Of a DNA stretch of 64,000 nucleotides, positions 9,055-17,743 are shown piece by piece; position 1 is the stretch's first letter, and the number at the start of each line of letters is the position of its first letter. The position numbers and the translations under genes were made by a program. The notes beneath the pieces are model-generated. The model saw nothing but the letters and a program-made list of their open reading frames with translations. It made no database searches and was not told the DNA's origin. This stretch comes from Herbaspirillum sp. meg3 (lineage in GTDB: Bacteria; Pseudomonadota; Gammaproteobacteria; Burkholderiales; Burkholderiaceae_D): contig NZ_CP022736.1 in the NCBI RefSeq assembly GCF_002257565.1, positions 4,278,001 to 4,342,000 on the forward strand, written 5' to 3'.

Positions 9055-10206
9055 TCACGCTCGCTTGGCGCTGACCGAATCTACCAGCGGCACGTTAAAT
9101 ACGTCGTAGCCAAAACACCAATCTGGATTCTCATTGTTGCGCAACCAGGTGTTGTTGTGGGAAACCAGTTGCACTTTACCTGCACGTTCTGCGCGATTGG
9201 CTTCATAGAGCGCAAAAGCGGTGGCGTAATCGGTCGGCCCCACTTCCTGGAAGCAACGCGTGAGCATGGCGGCATCTTCAATTGCCATGGCAGCCCCCTG
9301 CGCCATATGCGGCTTCATGGGATGGCAGGCATCGCCCAGCAACACCAGGCGGCCACGACTCCACAACGGCAGCGGGTCGCGCTCCAGCAAAGGCCATTTG
9401 GTGACGTTTTCGCTGGCCTCGATCAACGATTGCACGCCCGGATGCCAGCCGTCGAAGGCCGCCAGCATTTCATCTCGGCTGCTGGGGACCCAGCTCTTGC
9501 TCATGTCCCAGGTCGCCTCCGGCACACCGGTAACGTAGTAAATTTCATCCTTACTGCCGGTCACGAAATACACCATCATGTGACGATCGTCCGACCACCA
9601 TTTGGTGCACAGATCGTGCGTAAACCCCTTGACGCCGGCAACGGGGAATACCGCGCGATGACCAACGTAGCCGGTGTACTTCGGCAGTTCCGCACCCAGC
9701 AGGGTGTCGCGGATCTTGGAGTTAATGCCGTCCGCACCGATCACAATGTCGGCTTCTTCCATGGTGCCGTCAGCAAAATGCAGATGGACGACATCACCTT
9801 TGTCCTCGACTTTTGCCAGCCGTTTATTGAAGGACAACACTTCATCAGGGATAGCCTCGATCATCAGTGCATGAAAATCTCCGCGATGCACGGTCAGGTA
9901 GCTGGAACCGTAGTGTGACAAGGCATAGTCGCCCAGTGGAATCCTGGCAATCTCTTCGCCGGTCTTCCAGTCGCGGCTGTACCAAAAGTCAGGATGCGAG
10001 CCGGTGGCATTGAGCGCATCTTCGATGCCGATCTGCCGCATCACCTTCATGACATTCGGACCTAAATGAATCCCTGCACCGAGGCGGGAAAACACCGGCG
10101 CCTGCTCGTACAGATGAACGTTGAATCCGGCTTTTTGCAGCAGCGACGCTGCGGCTGCGCCTCCCAATCCGGCACCGATAACGGCAATGCGCGGTGATTT
10201 TTGCAC
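9055..10206 (-). CDS. nicC: 6-hydroxynicotinate 3-monooxygenase
   Basis: FAD-dependent aromatic hydroxylase that decarboxylates and hydroxylates 6-hydroxynicotinate to 2,5-dihydroxypyridine using NADH and O2. Near the N terminus is the FAD fold IAVIGAGLGGAAAASLLQ. FWYSRD, the KWWSDDRHMMVYF segment and the second FAD motif LVLLGDACHPMKPHMAQGA closely match remembered P. putida NicC (382 residues). The GTG at 10206 is chosen because AGGAG lies 7 nt upstream, and the resulting 383 residues fit the family. An in-frame GTG at 10221 would put that ribosome site inside the gene. It is transcribed divergently from nicE across a 313-bp regulatory region. Confidence 0.93.
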   Translation of the reverse strand: MQKSPRIAVIGAGLGGAAAASLLQKAGFNVHLYEQAPVFSRLGAGIHLGPNVMKVMRQIGIEDALNATGSHPDFWYSRDWKTGEEIARIPLGDYALSHYGSSYLTVHRGDFHALMIEAIPDEVLSFNKRLAKVEDKGDVVHLHFADGTMEEADIVIGADGINSKIRDTLLGAELPKYTGYVGHRAVFPVAGVKGFTHDLCTKWWSDDRHMMVYFVTGSKDEIYYVTGVPEATWDMSKSWVPSSRDEMLAAFDGWHPGVQSLIEASENVTKWPLLERDPLPLWSRGRLVLLGDACHPMKPHMAQGAAMAIEDAAMLTRCFQEVGPTDYATAFALYEANRAERAGKVQLVSHNNTWLRNNENPDWCFGYDVFNVPLVDSVSAKRA

Positions 10207-10519
10207 AATCAATCTCCTCACTATGGGGTGAAATACTCAACAAGCACTACAACTTGAAATTGAGTGTACACACTGCTTTTTTCAAAGTAAAGAAAATGTT
10301 ATCGCGATATTTAAAATCACTTTTTACGTGCAAATTATTTTGCAGTGCGCCAAATTAGCGCGTACTTAGCACTATTTTGGACGATCATCACAAAGGTTAC
10401 AGAAGAAGCAAAGGAGTCTTGCCAATTTTCATAAAATGATTAAATATAGCGTATGCACTCTATATTCCGTGTCGACACCGATGTTTCACACGACCAATAC
10501 CAACCATCTGGAGATACAA
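10207..10519. promoter_or_regulatory. Divergent nicC/nicEDXF-B control region
   Basis: This 313-bp AT-rich intergenic region must hold the promoters for the leftward nicC-A-B group and the rightward nicE-D-X-F-B group. Two dyad elements are visible. An imperfect 24-bp palindrome lies 54 bp before nicE. A GTGTACAC palindrome at 10264-10271 (in AGTGTACACACT) lies 58 bp before nicC. Their inner sequences share an AGTG...AC pattern. No gene is apparent; an in-frame upstream ATG at 10436 lacks a ribosome site. Confidence 0.6.
10443..10466. promoter_or_regulatory. Candidate NicR (MarR-type) operator
   Basis: An AATATAG/CTATATT dyad with a 10-bp centre; by eye 18 of 24 positions are symmetric. Size and shape suit a MarR dimer. 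It lies between the likely promoter and the nicE start, in the right place for repression by the MarR protein encoded at 16351-16821. Assignment to that regulator is inference. Confidence 0.5.
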
Positions 10520-11272
10520 ATGCAAAAGCCATACCGCATCGGACAAATCGTTCCGAGCTCTAACACCACCATGGAAACGGAAATTCCCGCAATGCTGACG
10601 GCGCGGCAAATGATCCGTCCGGAGCGCTTCACTTTTCACTCCAGCCGCATGCGCATGAAACGTGTCGAGAAAGAGGAGCTGGCGGCCATGGATGCGGAAT
10701 CCGACCGCTGCGCCGTCGAACTCAGCGACGCCCGCGTGGACGTACTCGGCTACGCCTGCCTGGTGGCCATCATGGCCATGGGCCGTGGCTATCACCGCAA
10801 ATCCGAACAACGCCTGACTGCCCATACCGCAGCCAATGGCGCAGACGCACCGGTCGTCACCAGCGCAGGCGCGTTGATCGATGGACTCAAGGTCATCGGC
10901 GCCAAGCGCATCGTGGTGGTTGCCCCCTACATGAAGCCATTGACAGAACTGGTGGTCGACTACATCCGCCACGAAGGCTATGACGTCGTCGAATGGCGAG
11001 CCCTGGAAATTCCCGACAACCTGGAAGTCGGGCGCCACGATCCCTCGCGCCTGCCTGCCATCGTTGCACAGATGGATACCAGCAATGTCGATGCCATCGT
11101 GTTGTCAGCCTGCGTGCAAATGCCTTCGCTGCCGGTGATCGCGCAAGTTGAAGCGATGACCGGAAAACCTGTCATCACTGCCGCCGTCGCGACGACCTAT
11201 GCCATGCTCAAGCGACTCAAGCTGGAAACCATCGTGCCCGGTGCCGGCGCACTGCTATCCGGCGCTTACTGA
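10520..11272 (+). CDS. nicE: Maleate cis-trans isomerase
   Basis: Last step of the nicotinate pathway: isomerises maleate to fumarate. It is a 250-residue Asp/Glu racemase-superfamily protein with two catalytic Cys regions, GYACLVAIM (about residue 82) and LSACVQMPS (about residue 200). MQKPYRIGQIVPSSNTTME is the typical N terminus. The start at 10520 has GGAG 6 nt upstream and gives the same length as P. putida NicE as I recall it. It heads the rightward nicE-nicD-nicX-nicF-nicB unit, where genes are separated by 50-75 bp. Confidence 0.93.
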   Translation: MQKPYRIGQIVPSSNTTMETEIPAMLTARQMIRPERFTFHSSRMRMKRVEKEELAAMDAESDRCAVELSDARVDVLGYACLVAIMAMGRGYHRKSEQRLTAHTAANGADAPVVTSAGALIDGLKVIGAKRIVVVAPYMKPLTELVVDYIRHEGYDVVEWRALEIPDNLEVGRHDPSRLPAIVAQMDTSNVDAIVLSACVQMPSLPVIAQVEAMTGKPVITAAVATTYAMLKRLKLETIVPGAGALLSGAY

Positions 11273-11339
11273 CAGCCTCAGGTCGCCTTATCCGGCAGTT
11301 CCATCACTGAAAGCTCCACTCTCCGCATCAAGGATCGTC

Positions 11340-12164
11340 ATGACCAGCACTTTTCTCTACGGCGCCAACATCCGCGCCAACGGCATCCGCCAGCACTATC
11401 TTCGCTATGGCGGGACCGAAGGCGGCCGCGCAACGCGCGACGCTGTGATCATTGTTCCCGGCATCACCAGCCCGGCAGTGACCTGGGGTTTCGTCGGCGA
11501 GCGCTTTGGCCGCCACTTCGATACGTATGTACTCGACGTACGCGGACGCGGCCTGTCATCGGCTTCGACAGAACTGGATTACAGCCTGGAAGCGCAAGCC
11601 GACGACGTCATCGCTTTCGCCGAAGCACTCAGCCTGCAGCGCTACGCCATCGTCGGCCACTCGATGGGCGGCCGCATCGGCATTCGCGCCGCTGCACACC
11701 GCCCGCGCGGATTGAACAGCCTGGTCATGATTGATCCGCCGGTTTCCGGCCCGGGGCGGCGCGCCTATCCGTCCAAGCTTCCGTGGTATGTCGACTCGAT
11801 GAAACTGGCGCGCGAAGGCTGTACGGCAGAGCAGATGCGCGCTTTTTGCCCGACCTGGACGGAAGAACAACTGCGTCTGCGCGCTGAATGGCTGCACACC
11901 TGCGACGAGCGCGCCGTGATTGCCAGCTTCGACGGTTTTCATGCAGACGACGTGCACAAGTACTTGCCGGAGGTAAAAATCCCGGCGCTGCTGATCGTCG
12001 CCGGACGGGGCGATGTACTGCTGCCGGCCGACATCGACGAAATCCGTTCACTGCTGCCGCAAGTCGGCGTGGCGCGGGTCGAGAACGCAGGTCACATGAT
12101 CCCCTGGGACGATGAAGAAGGCTTCTATGGTGCTTTCGGAGAATTCCTCGGCGCTCCGCTGTAA
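11340..12164 (+). CDS. nicD: N-formylmaleamate deformylase (alpha/beta hydrolase)
   Basis: Hydrolyses N-formylmaleamate, the product of NicX, to maleamate and formate. It is a 274-residue alpha/beta-hydrolase with the nucleophile elbow GHSMGGR, an oxyanion-region VPGITSPA and the C-terminal catalytic His in VENAGHMIPWDD. The start ATG at 11340 has AAGGA upstream and gives the family length (~268 in P. putida). A longer frame to 11199 would overlap nicE. Position between nicE and nicX supports NicD over a generic hydrolase. Confidence 0.9.
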   Translation: MTSTFLYGANIRANGIRQHYLRYGGTEGGRATRDAVIIVPGITSPAVTWGFVGERFGRHFDTYVLDVRGRGLSSASTELDYSLEAQADDVIAFAEALSLQRYAIVGHSMGGRIGIRAAAHRPRGLNSLVMIDPPVSGPGRRAYPSKLPWYVDSMKLAREGCTAEQMRAFCPTWTEEQLRLRAEWLHTCDERAVIASFDGFHADDVHKYLPEVKIPALLIVAGRGDVLLPADIDEIRSLLPQVGVARVENAGHMIPWDDEEGFYGAFGEFLGAPL

Positions 12165-12220
12165 GCATTTAACTCTCCGCGCCGTGTGCATGCACGGCGC
12201 TTCTTCAGAAAGGACAGGCC

Positions 12221-13273
12221 ATGGCCGTCAGCGACTACGATCTGATTCAAGCCTGGAAGCAGGTATTGACGCTTTCCAAACTGGAACCCACGCACATCGT
12301 CACGGTGCTTACCAGCAGCAGCACGCATCCGCAAACCCTGTCGACGGCGCTGACCGCCATCGGCCTTCTCGGCGCAACCGCCAATCGCCTCGACCTGCAG
12401 CCGGTCAACGCAGAAAAGGCGCTCAGCCGCGATTCGCTTGCCTATCTCGGCACAACGCCGTTGACCGGCAATCGCGCCGCCATCGCAGCACTGAAAGAAA
12501 GCGACCTGGTACTGGATCTGATGACCTTGCTATTCTCGCCCGAGCAACACGAGATACTCAAGGCAGGCACCAAGATCCTGCTGGCGGTAGAGCCTCCCGA
12601 GGTGCTGGTGCGCATGGTGCCGAGTGCCGACGACAGGCAACGCGTGACACAAGCCGCCAAGAAATTGCAGGGTGCAAAGCACATGCACATCACCTCCGAG
12701 GCTGGCACCGATCTGCGCTGCCCATTGGGTGAATTTCCGGTGATCAGTGAATACGGTTTTGTCGATGAGCCCGGACGCTGGGATCACTGGCCGAGTGGCT
12801 TCGTGCTGACCTGGCCGAACGAACGCGGCACCGAAGGCACGATTGTCATCGATCGCGGCGATATTCTGCTGCCGATGAAGTCCTATGCGCAGGAACCGAT
12901 CTATGTGAGCGTGCGCGACGGGTTCGTCACCAACATCGAAGGCGGCGTTGACGCTGAATTGCTGAGCGAATACATGGCGTCATTCAAGGATCCGGAAGCC
13001 TACGCAATGTCCCATATCGGCTGGGGGCTGCAACCGCGAGCACACTGGTCGACGCTGGCCATGTACGACCGTGAAGCCACCATCGGCATGGACGCGCGCG
13101 CCTACGAAGGCAACTTCCTGTTTTCCTTCGGCCCCAACAATGAAGCCGGCGGCCAGCGCAATACCGCTTGCCATATTGATATCCCACTGCGCCGCTGCAC
13201 AGTTTCTCTCGATGGTGAAGCGGTCGTGCGAAATGGCAAGGTGCTCGATGGGTTCGAGTACGGGAAATCCTGA
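12221..13273 (+). CDS. nicX: 2,5-dihydroxypyridine 5,6-dioxygenase
   Basis: Fe(II) extradiol-type ring-cleaving dioxygenase that opens 2,5-dihydroxypyridine to N-formylmaleamate. Its 350 residues equal the length of P. putida NicX. Conserved segments seen are EPPEVLVRMVPSADD, DEPGRWDHWPSGF and SHIGWGLQPRA. CHIDIPLR near the C terminus carries the His and Asp expected as metal ligands together with the His of SHIGWG. AAAGGACAGGCC gives a good ribosome site. It is the signature enzyme that fixes the pathway as the maleamate route of nicotinate degradation. Confidence 0.94.
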   Translation: MAVSDYDLIQAWKQVLTLSKLEPTHIVTVLTSSSTHPQTLSTALTAIGLLGATANRLDLQPVNAEKALSRDSLAYLGTTPLTGNRAAIAALKESDLVLDLMTLLFSPEQHEILKAGTKILLAVEPPEVLVRMVPSADDRQRVTQAAKKLQGAKHMHITSEAGTDLRCPLGEFPVISEYGFVDEPGRWDHWPSGFVLTWPNERGTEGTIVIDRGDILLPMKSYAQEPIYVSVRDGFVTNIEGGVDAELLSEYMASFKDPEAYAMSHIGWGLQPRAHWSTLAMYDREATIGMDARAYEGNFLFSFGPNNEAGGQRNTACHIDIPLRRCTVSLDGEAVVRNGKVLDGFEYGKS

Positions 13274-13345
13274 CTCATCCTCATCATGCTCACTTCGATT
13301 CATCTCCACTTGTCGGACAGGCTCACATTTAGCAAGGAACAGATC

Positions 13346-13978
13346 ATGCACAAGGAAATCTCCACCTACGAGCGTCAGGGCTTCGGCCAGACGCTGGAAG
13401 CAAAAGCGCCGTTCGGCTTGTTGATCGTCGATTTCGTCAACGGCTTCGCCAATCCCGATGTTTTTGGCGGCGGCAATATCGCCCCCGCCATCGCCCGGAC
13501 TGAAAAACTGCTGGCGCATGCCCGCAGCCAGGGCTGGGCCATTGCGCACAGCCGCATTGTCTTTGCCGACGATGCGTCCGACCGCAATATTTTTGGTATC
13601 AAAGTACCGGGCATGGTGACCTTGACTGAAGACACGCCCAACAGCGCAATCGTCCCGGAATTGACTCCTGCCGCCGGCGAACTGGTAGTGCGCAAGACCG
13701 TCCCGTCGGCGTTCTTCGGGACTTCGCTGGCTCCCTGGCTGACACAGCATGGCGTGCAAACCTTGCTGGTCGCAGGCGCCGTCACCAGCGGTTGCGTGCG
13801 CGCCAGTGTGGTTGATGCGATGTCATGGGGATTTCGTCCGCTGGTGGTGTCAGATTGCGTCGGCGACCGCGCAATTGCACCGCATGAGGCAAACTTGTTC
13901 GACATGGCGCAAAAATATGCGACAGTATTGCCGTTGACCGAGGCGCTGGAAGCAACTGCCCGTGCCGGCCATGCCTGA
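13346..13978 (+). CDS. nicF: Maleamate amidohydrolase (isochorismatase family)
   Basis: Deaminates maleamate to maleate, feeding NicE. It is a cysteine hydrolase of the isochorismatase-like fold, 210 residues. The catalytic triad is visible: Asp in LLIVDFVNGF, Lys in VVRKTVPSAFFGT and Cys in AGAVTSGCVRASVVDA. The start at 13346 has AAGGAACAG upstream; a frame opening at 13286 has no comparable site. It lies between nicX and the catalytic NicB-like gene on the same strand. Confidence 0.92.
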   Translation: MHKEISTYERQGFGQTLEAKAPFGLLIVDFVNGFANPDVFGGGNIAPAIARTEKLLAHARSQGWAIAHSRIVFADDASDRNIFGIKVPGMVTLTEDTPNSAIVPELTPAAGELVVRKTVPSAFFGTSLAPWLTQHGVQTLLVAGAVTSGCVRASVVDAMSWGFRPLVVSDCVGDRAIAPHEANLFDMAQKYATVLPLTEALEATARAGHA

Positions 13979-14035
13979 TCAGTTAGCAAGCCGGACATTG
14001 ATCGACACTGACAACACATCACCGAGCAGACATTG

Positions 14036-16348
14036 ATGGATCAGCAGCACCAGCAAAATGGCCGCGCTTCTCCGGCGACTCCCGTACCCAGCGACACACG
14101 ACGCCGTCTGCTCGCCAGCGGCGACGTGTTGCTGGTAACGCGCGCGCCGCAAGCTGCGGCCAGGCCCGCTCCAGGCCAACCCGGGGCAGCGTCGTCCTAT
14201 GTCCCACGCCACCCGGATGTCTTCCTTGCCCTCTTCAGCGACGGGCGTGTGATGGCCTTTAACGGCCACGTCGACCTTGGTACCGGCATTCGTACCTCAC
14301 TGGCGCAAATCGTCGCTGAAGAACTTGATGTCGCGCTCGATACAGTGACCATGGTGCTGGGCCATACCGAAGAAGCACCGAATCAAGGCCCCACCATCGC
14401 CAGCGCAACAATACAGATTTCCGCCGTTCCACTGAGAAAAGCGGCGGCTCAGGCGCGCCACCAACTGCTGGCGCTGGCGGCGCAGTACTTGCACGTCGAC
14501 CTCGCCGCGCTACAGGTCCGAGACGGCATCGTGAGCACTGCCGATGATCCGGCAAAGTCCATCAGTTACGCCCATTTGCTGCATGGCAAGCGCATCGAAC
14601 TACCCTTGTCCGCTGACGAAGTTGCCCTCAAGCCGGTCGATCAGTATCGTATCGTCGGGCGCAGCACGCAACGCGTCGATATTCCCGCGAAGGTGACGGG
14701 TGAGCTGGTGTACGTCCACGATATGCGCCTGCCGGGCATGCTGCACGCACGTGTGGTGCGCCCACCCTACGCCGGGCGCGACGGCGGAGCTTTCGTTGGC
14801 GCGAGCCTGATCTCCGTCGATAAGGCATCCGTCGCTCATCTCCCCGGCATCGTGGCGATTGTGGTGCAAGGCGATTTTATCGGCGTCGTCGCCGAACGCG
14901 AGGAACAGGCGCAACGCGCAGCGCGCGAACTCAAGGTGCAATGGAAACCTCAACCGGCGCTGCCCGACATGGCCGATCTCGAGACCACCTTGCACAATCT
15001 GCCCTCACAGCGACGCGAATTACAGCAGCAAGGCGACACCGCAGACGCATTCTCCCGCGCGCAGTCCGGCGAGGGCATGGCACTGAAACGCACCTATGTC
15101 TGGCCCTACCAGATGCACGCATCGATTGGCCCGTCATGCTCACTGGCGGATTTCCGCGAGGATGGGCTGACGGTCTGGTCAGGCACGCAAAATCCGCATG
15201 TATTGCGCATTGATCTGGCGCGGCTGCTGCAAATCGACGAAGGCAAAATCGAAGTCGTCCGCATGGAAGCCGCCGGCTGTTACGGCCGCAACTGTGCCGA
15301 CGATGTCGGTGCCGATGCGGCTTTGCTGTCGCGTGCGGTCGGCCGCCCCGTACGCGTCCAGCTGACGCGCGAACAAGAACATGCATGGGAACCAAAGGGC
15401 GCCGCGCAACTGATGCGCGTACGCGGCAGCATCGACGGCGAAGGCAATCTTGGCGCCTATGATTTCATTACGCGCTATCCGTCCAACGATGCGCCGACGC
15501 TGGCACTGCTGCTGACCGGAGCCATTCCTCCAGAGCCGCGAGTGCTCGAGATGGGCGACCGTACTTCAGTGCCGCCATACCGCTACGCACACACCCGCAT
15601 CGCCTGCGACGACACGGCTCCCCTAGTCCGTTCGGCGTGGCTGCGCGGTGTCTCGGCATTACCGAACTCCTTCGCTCACGATGCTTTCATGGACGAGCTC
15701 GCCTGCGAGGCGGGCGCCGACCCACTGGAATACCGCCTGCGCCATCTCGACGACCAGCGCGCCGCCGAATTGCTGCAAGCCACCGCCAGGCAAGCACAAT
15801 GGCAAGTACACCGCGCCGGTTCCCGCGGTATCGCCGGCACGGACGGTCTGCTGCATGGGCGCGGCCTCGCCTACGCCCGCTACGTTCACAGCAAATTCCC
15901 CGGCTTTGGCGCCGCATGGTCGGCATGGGTAATCGACATCAGCGTCAATCCACAATCAGGTGCGTTGACGGTGAAGCGGCTGGTGGTCGGCCAGGATACC
16001 GGCATGATGGTCAACCCCGATGGCGTTCGACATCAGATGCACGGCAATATCATCCAGTCATTGAGCCGGGTCTTGAAAGAACAGGTGCGATTTGATTCGC
16101 AGGGGGTGAACAGTCTTGAATGGGGCGCGTATCCGATATTGAAGTTCGGAGAAGTACCACCTGTGGAATTGGTGCTGATGGAGCGGCAGGGGGAAGCACC
16201 GCTGGGCGCGGGCGAATCAGCCTCTGTACCGAGCGCGGCAGCGATTGCCAACGCCTTGTTTGACGCGACCGGCCGGCGTTTTCGCCAGCCTCCTTTTACC
16301 GCTGAAAAAATTCTGCAGGCATTGGGCACACCGGCAGGCGAGACCTGA
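14036..16348 (+). CDS. nicB: Nicotinate hydroxylase molybdopterin (catalytic) subunit
   Basis: Xanthine dehydrogenase-family Mo subunit of the IorB/NicB permuted type, 770 residues, acting with NicA. It keeps a Mo-cofactor segment near the N terminus (NGHVDLGTGIRTSLAQIVAE), the hammerhead domain (VTGELVYVHDMRLPGMLHARVV), HASIGPSCSLAD, AAGCYGRNCADDV and the catalytic Glu in LGAGESASVPSAAAIANAL near the C terminus. It has no cytochrome domain, unlike single-chain NicB of P. putida. The cytochromes are on the paralogue at 5406-8387. The ATG at 14036 is used; a TTG lies one codon before. It ends 2 bp from the convergent marR-type gene. Confidence 0.88.
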   Translation: MDQQHQQNGRASPATPVPSDTRRRLLASGDVLLVTRAPQAAARPAPGQPGAASSYVPRHPDVFLALFSDGRVMAFNGHVDLGTGIRTSLAQIVAEELDVALDTVTMVLGHTEEAPNQGPTIASATIQISAVPLRKAAAQARHQLLALAAQYLHVDLAALQVRDGIVSTADDPAKSISYAHLLHGKRIELPLSADEVALKPVDQYRIVGRSTQRVDIPAKVTGELVYVHDMRLPGMLHARVVRPPYAGRDGGAFVGASLISVDKASVAHLPGIVAIVVQGDFIGVVAEREEQAQRAARELKVQWKPQPALPDMADLETTLHNLPSQRRELQQQGDTADAFSRAQSGEGMALKRTYVWPYQMHASIGPSCSLADFREDGLTVWSGTQNPHVLRIDLARLLQIDEGKIEVVRMEAAGCYGRNCADDVGADAALLSRAVGRPVRVQLTREQEHAWEPKGAAQLMRVRGSIDGEGNLGAYDFITRYPSNDAPTLALLLTGAIPPEPRVLEMGDRTSVPPYRYAHTRIACDDTAPLVRSAWLRGVSALPNSFAHDAFMDELACEAGADPLEYRLRHLDDQRAAELLQATARQAQWQVHRAGSRGIAGTDGLLHGRGLAYARYVHSKFPGFGAAWSAWVIDISVNPQSGALTVKRLVVGQDTGMMVNPDGVRHQMHGNIIQSLSRVLKEQVRFDSQGVNSLEWGAYPILKFGEVPPVELVLMERQGEAPLGAGESASVPSAAAIANALFDATGRRFRQPPFTAEKILQALGTPAGET

Positions 16349-16350
16349 AA

Positions 16351-16821
16351 TCAGTCGATCATCTTGCGCAGCAGGAACATGATCGCGACACGCTCGGCAG
16401 GATTGAGCTTGCCGAAAGTCGCTTCCGAAATATCTGCAGCGTGCGGCACAGTTGACTTCACCAAAGACGTACCGGCATCGCTCAAGGTCACCAGAACCTT
16501 GCGGCGATCCGCTGCGTCATGCGACAGCACGATCAGCTCGCGCAATTTGAGTCGCTCGATAATGCCGCGGATGGTGGCCTGATCAATCGCCGTGGTCTTG
16601 ACGATATCGCTCAGGGAACACGTGCCGTGCTCCTGAATGGCGCACATCGTCACGAACTGCGCTGCGGTAAGCTGAGAATCCGAAATATGCTGTTGAAAAA
16701 TCGCCACATGATGCTGATATGCGCGACGCAACAAGTGGCCTACCTGCTCAGAGAAATGGTAACTGCCGAGTGCATCGGCATCCTGGGTCTGCTCTGGTGA
16801 AAGATCTTTGCTTTTAGGCAC
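16351..16821 (-). CDS. nicR: MarR-family regulator of the nic genes (NicR/BpsR-like)
   Basis: 156-residue winged-helix repressor. The recognition region is LTAAQFVTMCAIQEHGTCSLSDIVKTTAIDQATIRGIIERLK, given here only as its location (about residues 50-92), and the wing is ...DAADRRKVLVTLSD. In P. putida NicR and Bordetella BpsR are MarR proteins that repress nic genes and respond to 6-hydroxynicotinate (established). Its position tail-to-tail with the last nic gene, 2 bp apart, supports the same role. The candidate operator at 10443-10466 would be its target (inference). Confidence 0.85.
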   Translation of the reverse strand: MPKSKDLSPEQTQDADALGSYHFSEQVGHLLRRAYQHHVAIFQQHISDSQLTAAQFVTMCAIQEHGTCSLSDIVKTTAIDQATIRGIIERLKLRELIVLSHDAADRRKVLVTLSDAGTSLVKSTVPHAADISEATFGKLNPAERVAIMFLLRKMID

Positions 16822-17102
16822 GGGTTCTGGTCTTGGTCTGAATATGTAAAACTATCGCTTTTCCTGAGTGCAATAGCAAGCTAAAGACAGCCGGCGTGTG
16901 CGATAACGCAGAAGCAGCACGACGCGTCCGGCAATGCCAGAATCGAAGTATACCGGCGAAGGCGCTCACCGGCTGGTGAAAGGCAGGAGTTCTTGCGATA
17001 GATCAAAATCGCGCTTTCGGCGTCATCCGGGCGCCAGCCGTGCGTTTGGCGGGCGCATCAGATTTCTGCGGCCCATGATGGCCGTAACACTATGGAGTTG
17101 TT

Positions 17103-17729
17103 ATGTATATTGATTTTGGCAATGTTGATCCTCGCCAGGCTTATAGCTGGCTGGCCTCCGCCGTCATCCCTCGTCCGGTCGCCTGGGTGTCCACCGTGTC
17201 GGCATCGGGCGCCACCAACCTGGCGCCGTTCAGCTTTTTCCAGATGGTGACCGGCAAGCCGCCGACTGTGATGATTTCACCGCTGGTGCAGCGCGACGGC
17301 AGCATCAAGGACACCGTGCGCAACGCGCAGGAAACCGGGCAACTGGTGGTCAATCTGGTCGGTTTCGAACTGGCTGACGCCATGAACGAAACGTCGTTTT
17401 CCTATGACGCCGACATCAGCGAATTCGAACAATGCGGCATCGCCTCCACGCCGTCATCGCTGGTGCGTCCACCGCGGGTTACGGCCGCGCCGGTGAGTCT
17501 GGAATGTGAACTGGTCAGTTGCATGCCCTACCCTGCCGAGGCGCCGTCATGCCATATCTTGCTGGCGCGGGTGCTCGCGGCGCATTTCGATGAGCGCATC
17601 CTCAACGACAAGCAATTGCCCGATCCCGAGAAGCTGAACCTGCTCTCGCGCATGGGCGGCGACTGGTACGGCCGCACGCGCAGCGACGCCAATTTTGAGC
17701 TGACGCGGCCGCGCGGCTGGGCTAAATAA
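17103..17729 (+). CDS. Flavin reductase-like FMN-binding split-barrel protein
   Basis: Soluble protein of the DIM6/NTAB flavin reductase family, 208 residues, likely reducing or binding FMN with NAD(P)H. Family marks are the early ASAVIPRPVAWVSTVSASG and NLAPFSFFQMVTGKPPTVM segments and DTVRNAQETGQLVVNLVG. TATGGAG precedes the ATG. No two-component monooxygenase gene is next to it, so the partner is unknown. It could belong to the small hydratase/amidase block to its right, which reads the other way, or act on its own. Confidence 0.8.
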   Translation: MYIDFGNVDPRQAYSWLASAVIPRPVAWVSTVSASGATNLAPFSFFQMVTGKPPTVMISPLVQRDGSIKDTVRNAQETGQLVVNLVGFELADAMNETSFSYDADISEFEQCGIASTPSSLVRPPRVTAAPVSLECELVSCMPYPAEAPSCHILLARVLAAHFDERILNDKQLPDPEKLNLLSRMGGDWYGRTRSDANFELTRPRGWAK

Positions 17730-17743
17730 ACCGCCTGGCAACA

